Translations under genes and position numbers: made by a program
Notes under the pieces: model-generated
Seen by the model: the letters and a program-made list of their open reading frames with translations, nothing else
Told to the model about the DNA's origin: nothing
Database searches by the model: none
Part shown: piece by piece, positions 56,161 to 64,000 of the stretch
Numbering within the stretch: the stretch's first letter is position 1
How the letters are laid out: the number at the start of each line of letters is the position of its first letter
Source: Phialophora verrucosa
Taxonomy: Eukaryota; Ascomycota; Eurotiomycetes; Chaetothyriales; Herpotrichiellaceae
Assembly (NCBI GenBank): GCA_002099365.1
Contig: MSED01000007.1
Coordinates: 124,001 to 188,000, forward strand
DNA: 64,000 nucleotides
Direction: 5' to 3'

Positions 56161-58936
56161 ATGTCGCTCAGCACTACTCAGCTTCGTGATGAAGCCGTCC
56201 GAGACAGGATCAGGCATGCGACCGAGTTTCTCGACCCCACCGACGATGAAGCCCGATCCTACCGAGCCGATATTGTATTGATGCTGAACCGCGGTCTGCG
56301 GCGACTTGTGGTCAGCATTGATGATATCCGCGCCCATTCACGAGAACTTGCAGATGGCATTCTTTTTCAGCCATTCGACTATTCCCTTGCCTTTGACGCT
56401 GCTCTCAAAAACATCATTGCCACAATCCCCAACCGCGCGGCGTTCGAACACGATGAAGACCGACTATACTATGTCGCGTATTCAGGCTCATTCGGAGAGA
56501 ACACCTGCAATCCGAGAACGCTAGGAAGCGGGCTTTTGAATCGGATGGTCTGTCTGGAAGGCATCGTAACAAAATGCAGTCTCGTCAGGCCCAAGGTTGT
56601 CAAGAGCGTGCACTGGAACGAAAAGAAAGGCACGTTCATGTTCAGGGAATACAGAGACCAGACTATGAGTGCCAATGCCCCCGCAAGTCTGAGCGTGTAT
56701 CCGCAAGAAGACCGCGACGGAAATCCCGTACGTATCAAGCACAGCGCTCGATTAATCTGCAATACTGACTGTCACACAGTTGGTTACCGAGTACGGCTAC
56801 TGTACCTACCGGGATCACCAGACGATCAGCATCCAAGAAATGCCCGAACGCGCGCCAGCAGGCCAACTCCCTCGCAGCGTAGACGTCCTCATGGATGACG
56901 ATATGGTCGATCGAGTCAAGCCTGGCGACCGCATTCAGCTGGTTGGTATCTTCAGGTCTCTCGGTAACAGAAATGCTGGTTCCGGGTCGTCCATCTTCAG
57001 GACGCTGATATTGGCCAACAACGCTGTACTTTTATCTTCCAAAGCCGGGGGCGGTATTGCTCAAGCCACCATCACGGACCAGGATGTGAGAAACATCAAC
57101 AAAATGTCGAGAAAGGCAGAAGTTTTCGACTTGTTGTCTCAGAGTCTGGCGCCCAGTATCTACGGCCACGACTATATCAAGAGGGCGATCTTGCTTATGC
57201 TGCTGGGCGGGATGGAGAAGAACCTGCCGAATGGGACTCACTTGCGAGGCGATATCAACATCCTCATGGTGGGTGACCCTTCAACCGCGAAATCCCAACT
57301 CCTGAGATTCGTGCTCAACACGGCACCCCTGGCAATTGCTACAACCGGTCGTGGCTCCTCTGGAGTCGGTCTCACAGCTGCCGTCACATCCGACAAAGAG
57401 ACGGGTGAGAGAAGACTTGAGGCCGGTGCCATGGTGTTGGCCGACCGCGGAGTCGTCTGCATTGACGAATTCGACAAGATGAGCGACGTTGATCGTGTGG
57501 CCATCCACGAAGTCATGGAACAGCAGACGGTCACGATTGCAAAAGCCGGTATTCACACCTCTCTCAATGCCAGATGCAGTGTCATCGCTGCTGCAAATCC
57601 GATATTTGGGCAATACGACAGCAACAAGGACCCACACAAGAACATTGCTTTGCCGGACTCTCTTCTTTCCCGTTTCGATCTGCTCTTCATTGTCACCGAC
57701 GACGTCAATGACACGAGAGATAGAGACATATCCGAGCACGTTCTGCGAATGCACCAGTATCGGCCCCCTGGGACTGAAGAGGGAGCCCCGATCCGAGAAC
57801 AAGCCAATCAAATGCTCGGTGTTGGTGTCCAAGAAGACCAGAACGCCGATCAGGGAACATCGACGGTCTACGAGAAATACAATGTGGTCTTGCATGCCGG
57901 ATTTTCCTTCCAAAGCACCGGCAGAAGGGGTCGCAAGAAGCAGGATCACCCCGTTAGCATGGCCTTCCTGAAGAAATACATCCAATACGCGAAGAGCAGA
58001 TGCAAACCCATCTTGACTAAAGAAGCAAGCGACTACATCGTCAACGCCTATGCAAGCCTTCGGAACGACGAGATGAAGGCAAATGAGCGCCGAACCAGTC
58101 CCATGACCGCCAGAACGCTGGAAACGCTGATCCGTCTATCAACGGCGCATGCAAAAGCCCGACTGTCAAGCAGAGTCGAAGAGGACGACGCCATTGCGGC
58201 GGAAGAAATTCTCAAGTTTGCTCTTTTCAGAATTATCCCTACCAAGGCGGGCCGAGGGAACAAGAGACGCAAGACTGAAGATGCCAATCTGGATACCTCG
58301 GACGATGAGGACGACTCTGACAGCGACGACAGTAACGGCGCTGATGCGCCATATCGGGGCACTAAACCGGCGGGAAGCCGTGCAACGAAGCCGACGACCA
58401 GAAGTCAGCGCTCGGCTCGCTCGAACGGCACTCCCAATGGTGTACCGAACGGAAGGGTCAACGGCAATGCGAACGCAGCCGCGGACGTGGGCGATTCAGA
58501 AGACGAGGACGACGTCCAACCCAGCTCATCCCGGCGCTCTCGCCAGACTGGCGCAGAGTCTCAACTATCTCGCATGAGCATCGCCAGCTCGATACCCAGT
58601 TCCCAACTCCCTTCCACTCAAGCCGACTCGCAGTCCCAGGCACGCAGAACACAGTCCCAGTCTCAGTCGCAGGCCGAGCCAGAAGATTCTGGCCCTACGA
58701 TTTCTCAACCCCGGCTAGCGACTTTCCGCGCCGCGCTAGGCCGACTGACTCACACGACACTATTCCACAACGATATGGCGACGGTGGCGGACGTGACTTC
58801 TGCGGTCAACCACCACGTGTCGGAGACTAATGGCCAGGAATTTTCACCGGATGAAATCACAGCGGCGCTGCGGGCGATGAACGAGGCCAACCAGATCATG
58901 TTTCTGGAAGACAATGGCGAGGTCTATACTTTGTAG
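56161..58936 (+). CDS. mcm3: DNA replication licensing factor MCM3
   Basis: Two exons, 56161-56727 and 56780-58936 (52-nt intron), sum to 2724 nt (907 aa). The N terminus (RSYRADIVLMLNRGLRRLVV; NRMVCLEGIVTKCSLVRP) and EYGYCTYRDHQTISIQEMPE are diagnostic of MCM3 rather than the other MCM subunits. The AAA+ core has Walker A GDPSTAKS, the MCM-specific Walker B CIDEFDKM, sensor AAANPIFG and the arginine-finger region SLLSRFDLLF. A long acidic/Gln-Ser-rich linker (about 690-830) follows, ending in a winged-helix-like C-terminal domain. MCM3 is one subunit of the MCM2-7 helicase loaded at origins in G1. It is longer than yeast Mcm3 mainly in that linker. Confidence 0.97.
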
Positions 58937-59666
58937 ATGTGCGCAATTACCTGGATGTTTAGGTGGGAGGAGGATGGACGCACCTTACGCCCTCTGATGT
59001 GACGGTTATGGTTTCGCGCCTGGAAACTTGTGTATGCGTAAATGCGACGAGCAATGAATTGATTCCACAGTAATATCCTATCGATGCCTCTCCATTTGCT
59101 TCGAGTTTGATGTGTATGGCGTTGATTCCTTAAACACGCGTGGTGTATGCTGCATGAGATGATGTTCCCCATGAGGTTATTAATGTAGTAGGCGGGCAGC
59201 GCGTCCCGTTTGTGTCTACTGACATGACGTACTGTGTTAGATTGGTCAGTAAGAAGGCCGAAAGTCTCGAGACAGCAGATTGCAGCTTATCGACGGGAAT
59301 GGCTGACTCTTGAGAAGAGACGACATCTTGGGACGACAATACATATGTGACACGGCGAAACCATTTTCCGTGGCTCTATCCTAGGCTATTCTGGGCGCCG
59401 GGTTTCATCCAGCCTTCACTTTCACCTCACCTCATCCCAGCTCACCACCTCTATCTCAGATGGTACAGGGCCATGTTGTACTCTCATTTCCATTTCATGA
59501 TCACAACTACCTTGCGAGTGTGAAATCAGCATTTCAACACTGATGGCATCCTCACATATGGCGATGTTCTCACCAAGCTATTGCTGAGCTCCCTCTATGA
59601 AAACAGAGGCAGCGATCCTCAGCCGCCCAGCTCAGCACCGCAGTTTTCAACCTACTTGTCTGCCGC
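58937..59666. other. Intergenic, MCM3 to repeat-protein gene
   Basis: About 730 bp between convergent genes. No coding sequence recognised; probably both 3' UTRs. Confidence 0.45.
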
Positions 59667-61325
59667 CTAATCCTGGCCTTCTGGCTCTTTGCCAACGAGC
59701 TTCCAGTAATCTTCTTCGATCTCCCTCCACAGCCTCTGCAGGATACCCACGTAATTCCTCGCGGCGTGCCATTCCGCTATGCCGCGGTACTTGTAAGGAG
59801 ACATATCCGGCGGGCGCGGGTGCAGGAATTCCCAGGCAAGACGGGTAATCAGCAACGCGTCCCTCCTTGGCACGGGACCGCTGCGACGTTCGTAATTTTC
59901 GAGCATGCCCTGGAACACCTCATAGTGGCGCCGCTTGTAGAATCGCATCACATCGGCCATGCTGCATCCACCGTACTTCACCGAGAGCAGGGCCCTCTGG
60001 GCGTGGAGCGCGCTCCGCTTATACGTCCTCGTTATTGCTTGGAGCTGGCGGATGGTGATGGACACTTCGTTGTACCAGTCAACACCCTGCAGCAACTCGT
60101 CATCGTCCGGGGGCTCGTCATCGGCGACCGCCTCAGACTCGGCGATCGAGTCAACGTCCCTGATCATGCTGCTGTCCCTGATGAGTTGAGCTGCGCCCTC
60201 CTCTGGCGCTGGAGTGGGAGTCCTGGCCTTCTTCAACGGCACACGTCGAACCCCGGTCTCCTCCTGCATCATTGTGTCCACCTCGCGACCCATTGCTGCC
60301 TGGAGGTAGTTCCACGGGCGACTGCTCGAGTTGTTGCGCATGTTTGCGGGAAGAAGGTCCCAGATCCGACGCGCATCCCACCGCTCCGAGAGGAAGACGC
60401 GAAGCATCTCGCCCCAGACGTGCCTCGGAAAGCTCTGGCAGATTTGTTGAAGAGAGGTGCCGGCGGGAATGATCTGATCTGCAGTGGGATACGCCGTACC
60501 TATCTGTTGGTTGATAGGATCCCTCTTGCACCGAGTGATGAGCAGGGGTGCCCGCAGTACCGGTTCTTGGCTGCCAATCTGGATGACAAGCCAATTTCGG
60601 CCTGATCCCAGACCTTCACCGATCTGCTCCGGCACCTGCGGAAACATGTAGTTCGCTGGGACTCTGATGGGCGGATCTGAACTGGGTACGGCAGCCCTAG
60701 CACGTGGCGGTCGAAGCGCATTGTTTCCACCGCGACTGGCTGGCGTGCGAGGAGTTGGAGTGACGTCTTGTCCTTCTGCAGGTCGCGTGGGAGTCGCTAG
60801 GGTGTCGGCTAGAGTCGCGGAAATCATGGAAAGATTTGTGTCATCATGTGGTTGATCGTGAGTCGCGGCGAACATTGGAAGATTTATGTCGTCGTATGGT
60901 TGATTGTGAGCCGCGGCGAACATTGGAAGATTCGTGGCGCCGTACGATTGGTTGCGCGGCCTGGCAATCATTGGGAAATCCATGGCGCCGTATGGTTGAT
61001 AGTGAGGCGCGGTCATTACTGGGGAGTTCGCGGCGGCGTACGGTCGATCGCGCGGCGCGGCAAGTATTGGGAGGTTCATGGCACCGTGCGGTTGATTGTG
61101 CGGCGCGGGATTGTTCCATGTGCCGCGCATGTAATCACCAAGTGTTGGCTGTTGCTGCAGCTGCTGCGGCGGGTCTTGGTAATGCTGCCACATGTCGGAG
61201 ACAGCTGTTGTATGCTCCTGAAGTTGTCGCTCTTGGTCGCTTTGTTGATTTGTACCATTGTTGTTCTGGTTGTCATTCTGGTTGTTGTTCTGCCCCTGAG
61301 GGTATTGGGATTCTGATCTGTCCAT
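59667..61325 (-). CDS. Unknown protein with 16-residue tandem repeats
   Basis: Single exon. The first ATG in frame is 61325, giving 552 aa (the frame is open further upstream without an ATG). Residues 1-60 are Gln/Asn-rich (NNNQNDNQNNNG). Residues about 63-175 are tandem 16-aa units of the type QPYGAMNLPMFAAPHN, encoded by 48-bp DNA repeats. A Pro/Thr linker follows, then two ordered parts: one with GSGRNWLVIQIGSQEP and WDARRIWDLLPANMR, and a C-terminal helical part with ITRTYKRSALHAQRALLSVK and MADVMRFYKRRHYEVF. I recognise no family. The basic helical C terminus could bind nucleic acid or protein, but that is only a suggestion. The repeat number probably varies between strains. Confidence 0.7.
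   Translation of the reverse strand: MDRSESQYPQGQNNNQNDNQNNNGTNQQSDQERQLQEHTTAVSDMWQHYQDPPQQLQQQPTLGDYMRGTWNNPAPHNQPHGAMNLPILAAPRDRPYAAANSPVMTAPHYQPYGAMDFPMIARPRNQSYGATNLPMFAAAHNQPYDDINLPMFAATHDQPHDDTNLSMISATLADTLATPTRPAEGQDVTPTPRTPASRGGNNALRPPRARAAVPSSDPPIRVPANYMFPQVPEQIGEGLGSGRNWLVIQIGSQEPVLRAPLLITRCKRDPINQQIGTAYPTADQIIPAGTSLQQICQSFPRHVWGEMLRVFLSERWDARRIWDLLPANMRNNSSSRPWNYLQAAMGREVDTMMQEETGVRRVPLKKARTPTPAPEEGAAQLIRDSSMIRDVDSIAESEAVADDEPPDDDELLQGVDWYNEVSITIRQLQAITRTYKRSALHAQRALLSVKYGGCSMADVMRFYKRRHYEVFQGMLENYERRSGPVPRRDALLITRLAWEFLHPRPPDMSPYKYRGIAEWHAARNYVGILQRLWREIEEDYWKLVGKEPEGQD
60802..61137. repeat. 48-bp tandem repeat within CDS
   Basis: About six to seven imperfect 48-bp units (starts near 60802, 60850, 60898 and so on) keep the reading frame and encode 16-aa repeats. 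They share cores such as GGTTGATxGTGxGxCGCGGC and a CGTAT or CGTAC end. Confidence 0.85.
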
Positions 61326-63199
61326 GTCAAGAAGATGATGGCTTCTCTGTGGTGTTTTGCTTGTGGTTATGTTTGATCGATGGAACAAGACGTTGAGCAA
61401 TGGACAAGATTTGCCGTTGTCTGTACTCGCCGCCGATTTTGGTGTCGCTGACTAGAATTAGTGGAGTGGATCTGACGCCGTGCTCGCGACTTTTGGCTGT
61501 GAATGTAAGAGGAGGCGAGTTTGCGGGACTGTAAGGATTGCGGGCGAGATTGCTTATACCAGCAGCTATTAGAAAAATCAGTTAGACGGCGTGGAGATAT
61601 TAGAGATCTGTTTCCTACTGCTTCGTTTGTCTCACACAGTGGTTGGTGCCGCGGCCTAGATTGGTGAAGATATTCTGACGCGGTACTTGAGGTTTTGGCC
61701 AGGTGCGAAGGTGCGAAGACGCGTTTGTGAGCGCGGACCTGCGTGTGCTGATGGCTTTCAAACAATTGGTTCAAGTGGCGCAGAGTGTCAAACACTAGGA
61801 AGCTCGTTTGCCACGCTGATATCGGAGAGTGACTGATCGTTGGTGTAGGTCCTCGTCTCTGTGCGCTTGAAGATCTGCAGGTAACTGACTGTTGGTGTTG
61901 GATCCTTGTGTCGGTTCGAGCGAAGATCGGTAGGTGACTGATTGTCCGGGTCAAATTCCAATCTCTTTGGCCAGGGAAACAAGAACCTCGAGGAGTGGTA
62001 AGTGGCTGACCTTGAACCTAATGATGTTTGCTGTGGTGATAGTGATCTTGAGAAGTTCCTTGTCCTACAATCCAGTAGGAGAAGAATATGGTGACAGTGA
62101 AAGATGATGGAGAGATAAGGTGTCAGGACGAGATACTTATACCCGTGAGAGGGTGTGAGAGGGCATGTGCACCTTTTACACACGTGCCTCACTTGTGCGC
62201 TTCACTCTGATCTAGGTGCAGTGAGTCAATATGTCATTACTATTAGGATTTAGTGAAGACAGTGAATCTATTCGTCGTGACGATTAGGTATTAGTGAAGA
62301 ATGTGAGATTAGGATATGGACCAGAGCGGGATTTTAGATCGTCAAGTCACTTCATCTGGTGACAAGGGGTGATAAATCATTAATATCACTAGTTGTAATA
62401 TCACGAAGCAGTCACTTACGAGGATAAGAAGTGGTGATCAACGATGATTGCTCTTGCTCACCCCGTGTCAAACCTCTATCAATCACGCTACATGGAAAGC
62501 CTTAGATATATCAGCTGCCTGGGTGAGAATCCACTCACTCGGCGAGCGAATGAGTGATCAAGCCAGCGAATTGGTCAATATCCATATCCAGCTGCATTTC
62601 CTCTCTTCAATGCTGGGTCGCCGCACGCGCAGCAGCATTAGACGAGAACCCCTATGATTTGATTGGACTTCTCTCTTCTCAGAATCATAAAGGTCTTTTG
62701 CTGATAGACAGGATAATAGGTTTCAGGAGGCAGTGATATTTGCGGATATTGGTACATTCATATGTAACACGGAGTGAAGTAGGGTATGGTATGAGTTGCA
62801 TCGTAGATATTATGGGGCTAATGTGGATTAAGATACATGCTCGCCTAGGATATTAATGGTTAGCTTTTACGGGAGATCCCGCTGCTGGCGTCACATAATC
62901 TGAACAACATCACACCCGTTTTTGGGGAATCCTCTTGGAGTTGCCAGCCTACCTGTGTGCCTGCTTCTGCAATGAGAGCGGTTCTCATCACACGGCAATC
63001 ACGCTCGGCTACTCTCAGCACCTGTTTGTTTGTCTCTATCTCTATCTCTTCCTCTATCCCAGTCTCAGTCTCTCGTGTGGACAAGGACTTCAACCAGGAA
63101 CAGGCCTGAGGCCCCCTCGGATGATTCGGAAAACGTTGTCTTCGACGACTTGCATCTCAACCACCTCCCGACACTCCTTCCGACGACAACCACGCGATC
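61326..63199. other. Upstream/intergenic region with short repeats
   Basis: 1.9 kb. It includes the repeat-protein promoter, about 53-bp repeats at 61829-61955, and an AT-rich stretch near 62220-62420. No gene recognised. Confidence 0.45.
61829..61955. repeat. Approx. 53-bp degenerate tandem repeat
   Basis: GTGACTGATCGTTGG (61829), GTAACTGACTGTTGG (61881) and GTGACTGATTGTCC (61934) recur at spacings of 52-53 bp, with partly conserved flanks (AGATCTGCAGG / AGATCGGTAGG). Confidence 0.55.
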
Positions 63200-64000
63200 T
63201 TACTCAGACCCTGACAGATCTAGTATCCCCAATGCAATCGCGTGTTGTATCGCCTCTTTCAACCAGTCCTCATCGTCGTCGATCATATCTGGCAGGTCCC
63301 AGGACGCAGCATCGCCGTTATTGTCACCAGGACTAACAACTGCACCGTCACCGTTATAGACGCAGCTACCCTCTTCGACGCAGTCACCCTTCATGGCCGC
63401 TTCGAGATGCGCACTACCATGTGTCACTACCTCCCTCACAACCGTGTTCGACTCTTCGACACCTGAAACATCTGCGGTGACATCCCCGACATTGAACTCG
63501 CGCAGAATCTCCTCAAGTGGTTCCTCGAGAGTAAAGGCAACATCTCTAGCAGAGCAAGCAAAACCGGATCGAGACGTACCAAATGTCTGATCTCGCGGCA
63601 TCGTATCTGTCCACGCCGTTGCCTCCGCCGGTTGTGGCATGTCCTGAAGAACAATATCGGTTGGCATCGAGCAGCCAAATGTTGTACCCGTGGGCACGTT
63701 GGGCCAGCGAGGTGCAGAGATGTTTGACACGTCGTCAACGCACCAGTCAGTCATCAGCAGGGCATCAGGAGCCATCGACGCACCAGCAAAGCCAGCGTTG
63801 ATTTGTGTGTCATTTTGATTGGCAGCGGAGATGGAGGCGGCGGTGACCACGGCTCCAGTATGGTTGAATGAAGCATCAACCGAACTAGGTGCGTCCATGA
63901 GAGTTTCAGCATGTGGAATGACCGGGCTTAGAAACTTCAATCGCTTAGTGGATCTGGCCTGCTGATATGTCTCTTCTCTCGCTCGCTTCGGGCGAATTGT
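63200..64000 (-). CDS. 3' part of unknown gene, cut by window edge
   Basis: An open minus-strand frame runs from the right edge to TAA at 63202-63200 with no stop (over 260 codons). At the edge it is basic (RPKRAREETYQQARSTKRLK, nuclear-signal-like). It then becomes Ala/Asp/Ser-rich and acidic, with a helical stretch near LEEPLEEILREF and a C terminus containing DDDEDWLKEAIQHAIALG. The basic-then-acidic layout suggests a nuclear protein such as a transcription regulator, but no domain is visible and the start is outside the window. Confidence 0.5.
   Translation of the reverse strand, partial: TIRPKRAREETYQQARSTKRLKFLSPVIPHAETLMDAPSSVDASFNHTGAVVTAASISAANQNDTQINAGFAGASMAPDALLMTDWCVDDVSNISAPRWPNVPTGTTFGCSMPTDIVLQDMPQPAEATAWTDTMPRDQTFGTSRSGFACSARDVAFTLEEPLEEILREFNVGDVTADVSGVEESNTVVREVVTHGSAHLEAAMKGDCVEEGSCVYNGDGAVVSPGDNNGDAASWDLPDMIDDDEDWLKEAIQHAIALGILDLSGSE

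Overview
This window is nuclear DNA of a filamentous ascomycete (Pezizomycotina). The signs are short GT-AG introns (about 50-80 nt) with CTAAC/CTGAC-like branch sites, long intergenic spaces, and typical families: a divergent pair of myosin-motor chitin synthases, HET-domain sequences, a DUF3431 protein, and an SDT1-type nucleotidase. Several proteins are long and disordered. I cannot name the species. A Eurotiomycete- or Dothideomycete-like genome is plausible.

Layout. 0-2.7 kb: a GNAT acetyltransferase (-) and a DUF3431 membrane protein (+), divergent. 3.9-6.3 kb: decayed minus-strand coding DNA, including a helo-like/STAND-type N-terminal gene. 6.46-7.4 kb: an intact SDR oxidoreductase (+). 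7.4-11.5 kb: mostly non-coding with several broken coding remnants. 11.5-23.1 kb: a hemerythrin-like protein (+), a pyrimidine 5'-nucleotidase-type HAD protein (-), two large disordered proteins (+) and a trypsin-fold peptidase-like protein (+). 24.1-37.5 kb: the class VI (-) and class V (+) chitin synthases, csmB and csmA, divergent from a 2.3-kb shared upstream region. 38.3-40.6 kb: a two-HKD phospholipase D-family protein (+). 40.6-44.6 kb: a 4-kb gene-free stretch. 44.6-46.4 kb: an MFS sugar transporter (+). 47.1-50.2 kb: a multiply frameshifted HET-domain pseudogene (-) and a truncated HET fragment (+) that abuts an AT-rich, RIP-like block. 51.6-53.6 kb: a ThDP-dependent acetolactate-synthase-like enzyme (-). 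54.4-55.5 kb: a frameshifted phosphatidylserine/aromatic-amino-acid decarboxylase-family gene (-). 56.2-58.9 kb: MCM3 (+), with an MluI cell-cycle box upstream. 59.7-61.3 kb: an unknown protein with 48-bp tandem repeats (-). 63.2 kb to the end: the 3' part of an unknown gene (-).

Housekeeping and wall-synthesis genes (MCM3, csmA, csmB, HAD, transporter) are intact with clean splice sites. The accessory families (HET, helo-like, decarboxylase-like, LPPEVR-type) are broken by single-base indels inside conserved motifs, which argues for real gene decay and against general base-calling error. The csmA/csmB pair is the clearest functional unit: both enzymes are predicted to make wall chitin at hyphal tips and septa and are probably co-regulated. 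I see no tRNA, rRNA, CRISPR array or intact transposon. I found no convincing wholly new system; the best leads are the clustered allorecognition-gene decay and the 48-bp-repeat protein.
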